Source of the DNA: Ditylenchus dipsaci
Taxonomy: Eukaryota > Nematoda > Chromadorea > Rhabditida > Anguinidae
Reading direction: 5' to 3'
DNA length: 64,000 bases
NCBI GenBank assembly: GCA_004194705.1
Contig: SADC01001278.1
Coordinates: forward strand, 62,001 to 126,000
The position numbers and the translations under genes were made by a program. Every line of letters starts with the position of its first letter. The stretch's first letter is position 1. The notes beneath the pieces are model-generated. The model was given only the letters and a program-made list of their open reading frames with translations, made no database searches and had not been told where the DNA came from. Below are positions 54,895 to 64,000 of this stretch, piece after piece.

Positions 54895-55800
54895 ACGACC
54901 ATGAAACTTGATAAGCACAGCAATTTGCGGAATTCGAATTTGCGCAGGACCACGCTAATTTTTTCGATCATGTTTTACTTAGGGGGGAGGGGGGGATGTT
55001 GCACTTGGGATTTTTTCATATATTTTTTTAGTGTTTTTATGTTATTGTCTCTAAGAAAAAGTCTTTTTTTTTTAACTTTTTTCGTCAAAATTTGAATTTT
55101 TGCCTTTAGATATCAAGGTAAATGACTGTGTTTAGGGCATTTTCCAATTGTATACTACCTAAACTACCCAAACCATCTGGATAGTACCAAAACCATCTAA
55201 ATAGTGTCCAAATCATTAAAATAGTGCTCACATCATCCAGACCGGCTCTAACCACCTCAAGGTACCTAAAACACCTGGATACTGCTCCAACCATCTAAAT
55301 GGTACCCCAAACCCCCTGTAGGGTACTACCAAGTGGACGTCCACTTGGAGCAAAATTTTTTTTACTTTTTTGGGTTCTGAAACCTGTTTTCTGGACTGAT
55401 TCGGACACGCTGAAAATGGATGCACTTGGGGTTTTACGAGTCCGATCTGACTTAGTCAAGCAACATGGGGCTCGACTAGTTAACGGTACATTATTGACAA
55501 AATTAGGTTGGTCCCGCGAGAATTCAAATTTCTCAAATTGCTGTGCTTAGCAAGTTGCATGGTCTTTCAATTGGCGGTAGTGAACAAAGATGACAGCAAC
55601 CCAAGTGCATCCCCATGCAAAAAGTATTTTTCTCTAAGCAGACTTTTTTCATCTAAGCCTAAGTTAGCGCGCTACACATTGCAAAAAAGAAAACTTAAAA
55701 AAAAAGTCAAGGGACCCAAAATAGGACGCTTAGAGAAAAATACTCTTTGGAGGGGGGTGGTGCACTTGGCCTTTTACGCTTTTTATATCAGTAAGCTTTT
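54895..55800. repeat. Inverted repeat with an internal 20-bp tandem array
   Basis: GGTCCTGCGCAAATTCGAAT (reverse of 54945-54960 region) and GGTCCCGCGAGAATTCAAAT (55511) begin arms that stay similar through AATTGCTGTGCTTAGCAAG...CATGGTC. ATGTTGCACTTGGGATTTTT near 54998 relates to ATGCACTTGGGGTTTTACG near 55420. Between the arms, 55150-55310 is about eight degenerate copies of a 20-bp unit ACCATCTGGATAGTACCAAA. No coding. Confidence 0.55.
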
Positions 55801-56036
55801 TTATTTATTTTTTACTGAAAAATAATTACTGACGATTAGAAATCTTGGGCCTATCTATCTAGGCCTATCTGACTTGCTTCTAATTTGTCAATGTCGGAAT
55901 CAATGTTTGTCATCAAAAACTTTAAATAAAATAAAGTATTGAAGAAATAACTGATGATTAGAAAGTAAAATACCGATATTAAGATTTATTAAGAACATAA
56001 ATTAAACATAAATTTTCAAATATAAAAAGCTAAAAA

Positions 56037-56876
56037 TTATAACCTGCAAGTTTTATCAAACGCAATGAGAGTAGCATTGTCAGAATCGGCTCTTCTAATG
56101 CCATAAAGGTAGTCAGCATCATTTTTCATTGCTTCAGAATCATTCAGGCAATTCTTAATTGCATCATTTTCATACCTTAAGTATTTTTGTACTTTGGGGA
56201 TATTACAACGGGTATAATTTTTAAATAAAATTTTGTCCATCGGATTTTTTTCCATAAGCTACGCAGATATTTGGCTTGCGAATGTGCTCTCAATAAAATA
56301 AAAAATCGACAGAACAAAGATCAGCTAGTAAAAAACGAACAGTCAGAAAGAGAAGATTGGCAGAGTTGTGCTTGTTCAGCGTGAAATTCTAAGTTAGTCC
56401 TAAAGGTTACGCTTTAGAGTCGAAGTGTTAAGTGGCTCAAATTGATCGTAAAAACCGATCCAATACATTAGTGTAGTTATTTTTATCAGTTATCATATCA
56501 TTCGTAGTAATTTACTTTTGCAAGCATTTGTAGTCGTCAGAGTCTGTAAAATTGTTCTGTTCCTCACATATGTAATCAAGCGGCTGAAAAGATTCATGAA
56601 ATGGAGACATTGCAAGACCAGTCTGATTGCAACCGGCAAGGCAACTATCGAATGTGCTGTGGATTCTGCAAATTTGTAATGAAAATTGTAAATTTGGCTC
56701 TATGGAACAATGGAAGGTATTTCTACCAGGTAATTACCGATAATATGTTTAATTTTATTATCTTCCAAATTGTCAGATAGCTGTGTTATTATAGTATCTA
56801 GTATGGTCTTATTTTCTGCAAGGTTTTTTTTAAAATGTAGGACAAGAATGTAAAAGTATAAACTAGAGGTGTACAT
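56037..56876 (-). CDS. Tentative small secreted Cys-rich protein (DUF19-like?)
   Basis: ATG 56876 gives MYTSSLYFYILVLHF, a possible signal sequence, then TILDTIITQLSDNLEDNKIK to a GTAATT donor at about 56747. Exon 56665-56516 reads FDSCLAGCNQTGLAMSPFHE, PLDYICEEQNNFTDSDDYKC, with four Cys. Exon about 56262-56037 reads RCNIPKVQKYLRYENDAIKN and C...DKTCRL, stop. Cys number and helical spacing recall the nematode T20D4.11-like (DUF19) secreted domain, but I cannot confirm it. Phases between these exons disagree by one base; runs of seven A at the first and last exon may be miscounted. Confidence 0.38.
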
Positions 56877-58325
56877 CAAGATTTTGGCATTCTCGTGCAG
56901 AATTGATTGCTCTGAATTTTTAGCCCTTCTGCTTCTATTGTATCTTTTATTTTGTATTTTGTTAAAAAAAGTGTGGCCTGTGACTTTGAATCCCAAAATT
57001 TACAAATCGTAATCCCAAAAATCCTCAACTTCGGGATCCAGGATAGCAGGTGAAATACTTTAAAAAATCCAAAAAGTAAAACATCCAGCATATAGAAAAA
57101 TAAAAAGTAGATATATTCTCTAAAATGTAGAGCTATAAATAATGCCCGCTGAAAAGTGGGTCAAAATTTGTTTAAAGGGAAATCCCGAAATCCCGATGCA
57201 CAGCTTTAGTGAAAACCAAGTCGACAAAATAATTTAGATATACTTTTTCATATGAAAAAATAGGTAGAAAATTATCGAAAATCATTTTCTTAGTTTTCTC
57301 AATTTTTCGGCTTCCGGGTGATTTGATATAGATATATATTTTTTCCAAAAGTGCATATTCCAACGCTCAGATTTTTTAAATTAATTCTGTAAAAAAGAAT
57401 TTTCTAGCTCTTGAGTTGCGCTACAGAATAGTTGTTATATGTTTCTGTGACGCTGAATACGCGATTTTATTCTGATGAAAATGGCTTACAGCATCTCAGA
57501 ATGACCTGACATTTGTTTGTACCCGAATGGGTTCCAATTTTTGACCTTGGTCCTCCTATTGTTTTCTCTCAGCTTATGCTTAACTAAAACATGGTTTTTA
57601 CTGTTTTGTGGTTAGTTTCTATGTTACGCTTGCACAAGCTAAAGGAATAAGGGGCACAAAATAGGTAGCCAGTTAAAAGTTCCTTACTGGCACCACTGAT
57701 CAAAATCAGGAACAAATAATCTATCACTGGACTTGTAGACTGTTCTATTCTGAAAATATGGAATTTATTGATCGGTAAGACATTTATCGGTATGTTAACC
57801 CCAGCAAAATGTAGTAAAACACAAGGGCAAGCAAAAATACCAGGATTAAGACTAATAGTTACAGGCACAGGACTCAAGCTGTAGGTCAATTGAAGCAGAG
57901 TTGTGAGGATTGAACTTGTTGGATCCATGATCAGCTTATTAGACTATGAAATTTGTTAATGAAAATGTGAAGGGAAAGCAGTATGGTATATATTCATCTG
58001 TATACAATTAGTGAATCATCATTAAATTACATAATTTGCTGCGTATATAGAAAAAGAAATTTGAGATTTTTATGAGTCAGAATCGAAAAGGCCGCATTAA
58101 TGTGTGAATCTGTTAAGACGATATTTGCACGACAGTGAAAATTCGGGATCCTCCCACCCGTAAATTCGCTTCCATGATAACTAACAGTAACAGTTTTTGG
58201 TTCAAACAGTTATGTAACAATTTTCGGTTCAAAGGAACAAATGTGTCATTTATTAAAAACGTCTTCTCAGCAAAGTTTAGGCGCTACTTGCATATAAAAT
58301 TTTAAAAGGTAAGGGGGACCAAGGC
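56877..58325. other. Mostly empty stretch with one doubtful ORF
   Basis: Minus ORF 57928-57584 (MDPTSSILTTLLQLTYSLSP...) is hydrophobic in parts but shows no splice signals or domain. 57395-57440 (CTAGCTCTTGAGTTGCGCTA) matches in inverted form the centre of the foldback at 62636-63563. Nothing else is recognised. Confidence 0.35.
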
Positions 58326-58501
58326 CAGGGTTCGACAATGTGCCCTTTTCGGTGACAATGTGCCCTTTTTAGGCACATATTTTGGCGCCGAAAATGTGTG
58401 CTCTTGAAAGGGCACATTGTGCCCTTTGTAGGGCACATATTATTTCAAAAGTACACATCTGCTCTGAAATGTGCCCTTTAGGGCACATTTGTCGAACCCT
58501 G
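58326..58501. mobile_element. hAT-like MITE of GTGCCCTTT/GGGCACA words
   Basis: CAGGGTTCGACAATGTGCCC and GGGCACATTTGTCGAACCCTG are the inverted ends. The flanks ACCAAGGC and GCCATGGC match 6/8. Inside, AAGGGCACATTGTGCCCTTT and similar words occur about six times. The terminal CAGGGTTCGA is shared with the element at 411-614. Confidence 0.75.
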
Positions 58502-58599
58502 GCCATGGCAAAAAAATGATTTTTTCGTAGAAGACACATAACACCAAAATTTTGTGCCAATCTTCATCCTTTTTATATGTACAATCTCTGTCAAAAAGA

Positions 58600-58876
58600 A
58601 TTAGGTTTCGTCAGAATCACACGAAAATTGACAGGTGTCGAAAATGAGCCGTGTAAAGAGTGTCAAATTTATCAAGGTTATCAAGGTTTTGCTTTTTTTT
58701 AGAGTGAAAAGTTTTTGGATTTTGAAAAACGATCGGCAAAATCGGCATCCTTGCGATATTTGCGACCGGACTGTCCAAACAGTACTGACAAAAACATTCA
58801 AAAATAGGTCTGAAAAAAGTGTCGGACCCAGCTGGTGAACGAACTTTTGGGGTGTCCAGTTATCCAGGTTCGACTG
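58600..58876. repeat. Decayed pogo-like palindrome
   Basis: The right end GTTATCCAGGTTCGACTG is followed by TA (58877-58878). The interior has CGGCAAAATCGGCATCC and GTTTTGCTTTTTTTTAGAG, and its right part parallels the right arm of 20490-20935. The left end is not clear. Confidence 0.5.
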
Positions 58877-60081
58877 TATATCTAGGGTTGCTAAATTCTA
58901 GATATGTGACCGGTAATATTCCTGAAATATTACCCATTATTACCTGCAAAAACACCTCTTAATAAAAAATTTGTGACAATCTTTTTGAAAAAATGCCGTT
59001 TTCCAAGTCTGCATACCCTCACTAAAAACCCTCCGTCAAATCAGCATTCTCACTCCTAACCCTTCCTGCCTCAATAAAACAATTGGAACTTTTTTTCACA
59101 CTCACAATCCACACTCCAAACTTGCACTTCGAATCCTCTATATTCCGAACCTTACCACGATTACGGCTTTTCAAAACGGCCGAAAATGTTTCCTTTAGCT
59201 TTTTTAGACGTGTTTTAATGGGAACGTGAACGGTGAAGCTTTTCGTCACGCGATTTTACATAGCAAATAAGGCTATTTTCTTCGAGGTCACGAGTTCAAT
59301 CCCTCCCACCATCACCTTCGACTTTTCAATATTTTTTGTAAATTGTTTATTATTAGTTCATCCGACGTGAGAGGGTAAAAAGTCTCAAACGTTTTAATTT
59401 TGTCATCATTGCTCTTCGTAATTAAGAAAATAACCAGTCCAGATGGTTTGGATACTTTCTGAATCATTTTGGTAATTTCTGGATTATTTTGGTCCTTTCA
59501 ATGTGATTTCAGTACCTTGGGGCATCATAGTGTTTTATTCGAAATTTGAAAAATTTAAATGGGCGCCTTTGCATTTTTAAGGAATAAGGGCTGTATAGGG
59601 AGTAGAAGGGTCAGTTTATTTCAGCACCCACAGGTAAATCGGGTACCTCCAGTTGGTTTCATGGTTCTGTAAATAAATTAAGTTAGAGAAGCAGAACGAC
59701 GACAAAAAAAATCATCAACGAAATTTACATTGAGAGTCTGAAAGAATGATCAAACCATAAAATTAAGCAAAATTTGTGAAAATTTGAATTTTTTTGTCGG
59801 GTTTGAAGAGTAAGAAAGAGCTCAAATCACGAACGCTTATTCTAATCTTCACTCTTCCCAACCCTCTTTTCAAACCATCACTCGTTTATTGGGGAGTGGA
59901 GTGAGGGTGCATCTAAGTGAGGAGTCAGGTTTGGAATTTTGTACCTGATGGAGAGTGATGGTTTAGATCAGTCATTGGGGCGCAGCTTATAACGTATTCG
60001 CTCACGTAGAAACGTAAGAACCTTTGGAAAACCCACAAATATCACACAAAATATTTGAATTGGCGAGTATAAACTTGGCAT
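58877..60081. other. Intergenic stretch
   Basis: No supported gene. 59249-59022 (minus) is a basic ORF without domain. GAGTTCAATCC at 59290-59300 fits a Pol III B box, but no A box or stem is convincing. 59440-59520 repeats TGGATTATTTTGGT-like words, loosely like the 20-bp unit at 55150. Confidence 0.35.
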
Positions 60082-60133
60082 TATACGTTTCCTCCTAATT
60101 TTCCCATTTGGGACAAAAAAGAGGAAACGTATA
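60082..60133. repeat. Stem-loop, 13-bp stem
   Basis: TATACGTTTCCTC (60082-60094) and GAGGAAACGTATA (60121-60133) are exact complements around 26 nt containing CCCATTTGGGA, itself a small dyad. Confidence 0.55.
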
Positions 60134-60262
60134 TACCCCTTTTATTTTTAAGTACCTTCAAAAATTGCCCGCAGCTGTACGGAGCTCACTAAATTTTTAG
60201 CCGTTTTCATTTTCGAGCTGGACAATAGTCACAATAATGGTCTTTGTTAAATGGGTATATCA

Positions 60263-60474
60263 CAGGGCTCCGAATCATCTTTTTTAAAAAGATTTGTCCT
60301 TTCTTTTGGCACCCCAAATCTTTTTTATTTATGAAAATTTAGTCAAAATATTTTTTTTTCGCTTCAAAATGGCAACAAGCATTGGATAAAATGACCCTTT
60401 TACTTCTAAAATAGTCAAAATGTCCTTTTTTCACCCAAATGTCTTTTTTTTGAAAATTTTCATTCGGAGCCCTG
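60263..60474. mobile_element. hAT-like MITE, 212 bp, perfect 8-bp TSD
   Basis: The ends CAGGGCTCCGAATCAT and ATTTTCATTCGGAGCCCTG are inverted. GTATATCA is duplicated at 60255-60262 and 60475-60482. Its reverse complement aligns over the full length with 411-614 (for example AGGGTCATTTTATCCA, AAGATTT and TTTTGACTA), so the two are members of one family. Confidence 0.87.
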
Positions 60475-60520
60475 GTATATCAGCACATTTCAAAAAGTTG
60501 AAATTAGAAAATATACACTA

Positions 60521-60686
60521 CAGTCAACGCTCTCTGTAACAACTCTCAAGGGACAGGCTAAACCGAGTCGTTACATAGAGCGTCGTTATAAAGAGGGTCG
60601 TTTTGACGTAAATGAGGTCATTCGTCACCAAATAGCTGTTTTTTCCGGGTCGTTATAGAGAGCCTCGTTATAGAGAGCGTCGACTG
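60521..60686. mobile_element. pogo-like MITE, 166 bp, TA flanks
   Basis: CAGTCAACGCTCTCTG and AGAGAGCGTCGACTG are the ends, with TA at 60519-60520 and 60687-60688. GTCGTTATAGAGAGCGTCG-type words repeat four times. The fragment at 256-300 belongs to the same family. Directly downstream (60727-60870) a second set of TATCGAGAGT words is less clearly bounded and ends in TGTATCATGGTT-TGTAAG-AACCATGATACA, a 12-bp hairpin. Confidence 0.83.
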
Positions 60687-61118
60687 TATATCAATAGCCG
60701 TTTCCTTTGTTGGGACCGATAAAAAATTTACACTACATAGAGAGTTGCCCTGTATCGAGAGTACACTATATCGAAGGTAAGGTTCCTTATGTTTTTAAAT
60801 TAATCAACCGAATCGTAAAAAATATACATTGTATCGAGAGTTCACTGTTTCGAGAGTGTACTGTATCATGGTTTGTAAGAACCATGATACAACCCGGTAA
60901 GAAAAAATTTTAGAGACTGACTCAATTATTTACAGTGGTTTGTTGTATTTAAATTATATTTTTGCGTAACGAAATATTTTTATTGAAATGTATTTATTGG
61001 CAAACCATGAGAGGGAACCTTAGACACAAAATGCGCTAAGGACCACTAACTATTATCGCACAAAATATGCATGTGTTCAACTCAGATGATAAATAATAAA
61101 TAAGACAGGTTCTGCTGA

Positions 61119-64000
61119 TTAGAACTTATACTTGGACATAAAATCAGTGCTTTCAGGAGCAGCATCGTACATGAACTGAGCGGCTTCAGCTTTGCGACCG
61201 ACGAGTCTAAAATTTAATCTGCATTAATCAGTTTTTGGTAGACTTCACTGGTTGGTGGACTTCAATTAATTAAAAGACTTCAGAAAAAATTAAAATTTTC
61301 CAGGCCACACTGCTTATTTACAGCATTCCTCAGTGCATAAATTCAAAATATCTAATAAAGTTGACACGCAAAGACGGAATCTACTAAGATAAAATTATCT
61401 TTTCATTGCAAGTTTTAAAAAATTGAGGAATAAGCACTGAGGAAGCATACAAGTAGCCGATAAGCCAGTAATAAGTAAGCCTTACCCAGTTTCGTCAGGA
61501 ACACGCTCATTCATCAAGCTCTTATCCATGTAGTATCCAGCTGGAGCTGCTGGTGGCTCAGGTTTTCGAATGCTGCGTAATGTTTTTTGAACACATGTTA
61601 AACTTAACTAATCTTCTAACTAACCTTTGTTTTAACATGTTCTGAGTCATCTCAATTTGTTGAGGAGTTCCAGAAATGGTAATGCCTACATCTATCCTTG
61701 AGCCACAATCTTTCATCAAGGAATTCACAAGCTCTCCGTTGTTACCAAAGATTTTACCGCACAACTCTTTGGGGATAGCCATCTACAAATAGTTACAAAT
61801 TGCATGTTGGACTCTAGAAAATAGCGAAAATCTACCTGAACTGCATCAGCTCCTCGCAAGTAATCTTCGGGGAAAACTGCAGGGGTTCGACCATAGCCAC
61901 CATCAGGGTAACCGCCAGCTCCTTGATATCCACCAGGATTACCCATGGGAGCTCGGCCAGGAGGACCACGCCAAGCAGGGGCCCACCTCCATAGCCATCG
62001 TAGTGACCAGGAGCCTGGTTGTAGTCATTTCGGGGGCCTCGTGGATCTCCTCCTGGACCTCCTCCTCCTACAAAATAACAGATTTTAAAACACATTTGTA
62101 AATACAGTGAAGTTAACGAGTCAAACAAAAACTTTGCAAAATATTTCCGAAAAAACAGTCCACATATCAAAATTTAGCCTGAAAAGTAGTAAAACTCACT
62201 GCGCATACTGCCCACACCTCCTCCAGAGAAGCCTCCATAGACATAAGCTGCTCCTGGATCGTAATTGGCTGGATCATAGGGTCGTTCCACACTCTTCACT
62301 GGTATCTAGAAATTTTTTTTCAATCGACAGTCGAGACTTTTTCTGATGTCTGAGGGCCTTTTTTAAGCATATTTTTGCTTTGTTTACTAATGTCAACATT
62401 GAAGTCAACTTAAAAAAATGCGAAAATATGATATATGTTGTCCCCATTGCCCTTGATAATTTGTATTTTTAAAAAAAGTCATGCCTTTTTAGCTCTAACT
62501 ACTAGATTTCAGTCTTTTTGGTCAAATATCCGACTCAAATCTTTGTGAAATGAAAATAATGATCACCCAATTTTCGGTTCACCGAATTATTTTGAATACT
62601 TTCCGCAGTTATTGCCCCTTTTGACTGCAAAAATACAGGATGTTTTTTTAAAATTAAAATTGTTGAGTCTGTAAAAAATTTTCATTGAGACATATTTAAC
62701 AAAGCTTATGCTTGTTTGAAAGCTCTGAATGTGCGATTGAAGACATGTTTTTTAGTATTTACAAAATCTTGATTTCAGTTGTGAAAAAATTGATTCAAAA
62801 GTTGTGTCATTTTTTGACAAGTTGTCAAGCAATTTGATTCTAACTTCGATTTATGCTGAAACGCTCTTTGAACGTCTTAGTTCCATGATGTGGCACAGAT
62901 TCAAAATCTATCTTACAGAATTATTTTATATGTAAGGTTGTCAAGATATGTCTTTAAAAGAAACATTTTTTCAAATCTTTTTTTTTGACAAGTTTACAGC
63001 CATTTTCATTATTTCAGCCGATGACATTTTTAATTTAATTTCTAGTGATGCAAAAAGTTTTGATGTTATGTTGTAGCGCAGCTCAAGAGCTACAAAACCC
63101 GATTTAAAGAAAAAAATTCAATGTAAGAATGTTTAGATATGACTATTTAAAAAAAACGAAAAGTGACTAAAATTCAGGTTTTCTTCATTTTTTTCCGATT
63201 TTGCTCATTTTTTGAAAAAATGTTTTTTCGAAGACCATATCTTGACAACCTTACATCCGAAAAAATTCTGTAAGAAAGATTTTGTAGCTTTGAATCTGTG
63301 CTACAACATGGGCACCAAGACTAAGACATTTAAAGAGCGCTTCAGCATAAATTAAAATTCGAATCAAATTGCTTGATAACTTGTCAAAAATGACATAACT
63401 TTTGAATCAATTTTTTCACAACTGAAGTCAAAATTTTGTGAATACTAAAAAATACGTCTTTAATCGCACATTCGGGGCTTTCAAAGAAGCATAAGCTTTG
63501 TTGTATATGTCTTAGTGAAAAATTTTACGGACTCAAACCATTTTAATTAAAAAAAACATCCTGTAGTTCTTTAAAAAAACGTGGAGCGTAAACACAAATC
63601 CAAAAAACGATTCTGACGAGATTGATATGCCAAAAATATACTTACAGCTGATAAGTCATTAATCAGAATTTGAACAGCTTCTGCAATATTCTCTTCAGGC
63701 CCGGAATGAGCACAACTCTGTCTACAAATTTATTGTTTTACTCGACGCTAAAACAGTCTTTCAATATACAAACCGGTTGACATAGGACAGATCTCTTTGA
63801 AAATAGTGACCTGGGTCTTAGTCTTCTCGCCTAGCTCTTTTACATTAGCTCCAGCCTTACCCATGATTTGTCCAACATGGGATTGGTGGACAAGCATACG
63901 AGTCTCATTCTTTGCCTTCTGGTCCTGCGAAAAATACAAATACAGATCAAATTAGTACTTCTAAGCAACTAATGCCAACCTGAAGAAGAATGTGGATAAC
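61119..64000 (-). CDS. hrpk-1: hnRNP K orthologue, KH2-KH3 and C-terminus
   Basis: Exons 64000-63980, 63924-63774, 63721-63646, 62305-62200, 62067-61836, 61782-61625, 61572-61486, 61206-61119. KH2 reads RMLVHQSHVGQIMGKAGANV, KELGEKTKTQVTIFKEICP, then DRVVLI, the LVHQS...KELREKT...CP-x-STDRVVLI pattern unique to hnRNP K. A Gly/Pro/Tyr-rich linker (GGGGPGGDPRGPRNDYNQAP) follows, then KH3 (AIPKELCGKIFGNNGELVNS ... ISGTPQQIEMTQNML, whose GxxG is GNNG) and an end MYDAAPESTDFMSKYKF. It binds C-rich RNA and single-stranded DNA in nucleus and cytoplasm, regulating splicing, translation and, in worms, microRNA function. In two exons one base is missing (CATTCCGGG near 63695 and GTGGGCCCC near 61980); adding one base in each restores phase at the next splice site. 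KH1 lies outside the window. AATAAA at about 60995 follows the stop. Confidence 0.88.
62636..63563. mobile_element. TA-flanked foldback in an hnRNP K intron
   Basis: CAGGATGTTTTTTTAAAATT and AAAAAAAACATCCTG form the ends, TA outside (62634-62635, 63564-63565). Arms of about 330 bp stay complementary (TGTTTGAAAGCTCTGAATGT left, ATTCGGGGCTTTCAAAGAAG right) around a centre with GTAGCGCAGCTCAAGAGCTAC. No coding. Type as Tc1/mariner-like by flank only. Confidence 0.75.

Noticed and set aside
57584..57928. 114-codon minus ORF, partly hydrophobic, possibly a receptor N-terminus
   Set aside because: No clear TM pattern, no following exons; the receptor idea is unsupported.
59250..59315. Possible tRNA (GAGTTCAATCC B box)
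   Set aside because: No convincing A box, no acceptor or anticodon stem.

Overview
The window looks like nuclear DNA of a nematode. It is AT-rich, its genes are split by short introns (many of 47-56 nt), and the recognisable families are nematode ones: two serpentine chemoreceptors (one SRH-like), a secreted protein with five ShKT domains, an F-box-like protein, several small secreted or single-span membrane proteins, and a clear hnRNP K orthologue. The density of DNA transposons and the lack of obvious operons suggest a large, repeat-rich genome rather than a compact Caenorhabditis-like one. The clade cannot be fixed from sequence alone.

Layout: 1-1.26 kb, 3' exons of an SRH-like receptor. 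2.5-7.5 kb, a complete four-exon scramblase/LOR-like gene whose 2.6 kb second intron holds a decayed pogo/Tigger element. 8.2-14.1 kb, a minus-strand cluster of four small single-TM proteins sharing one architecture, then a second chemoreceptor at 15.2-17.4 kb. 19.8-21.8 kb, an unrecognised Ser-rich gene. 22-24.2 kb, nested palindromic transposons. 25.1-27.1 kb, an F-box-like gene. 27.7-36.4 kb, almost solid transposons, including a hAT element with most of a transposase gene. 36.5-37.3 kb, another small single-TM gene. 38-45.6 kb, more elements, among them a LINE split by a 2 kb terminal-inverted-repeat transposon. 46-52.4 kb, the multi-ShKT gene (minus). 53.7-56.9 kb, two tentative small secreted Cys-rich genes. 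61.1-64 kb, hnRNP K (minus, 5' end outside the window).

Two themes dominate. First, transposons: at least ten hAT-like elements, most with 8-bp target duplications and several built from arrays of a family-specific short word; pogo/Tigger-like MITEs flanked by TA with ends reading CAGTCRAC; TA- or TTAA-flanked foldbacks; and a family of about 0.7 kb self-complementary super-hairpins present at least five times. Nesting gives relative insertion ages. Second, otherwise good genes, including conserved hnRNP K, carry single-base frame slips, mostly in or beside short homopolymer runs. Splice-phase arithmetic in hnRNP K requires one extra base in each affected exon, so I read these as consensus errors rather than pseudogenes.

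There is no sign of operons or of genes acting in one pathway. The coding content is a mix of sensory receptors, secreted or membrane proteins and one RNA-binding regulator, separated by transposon-derived DNA.
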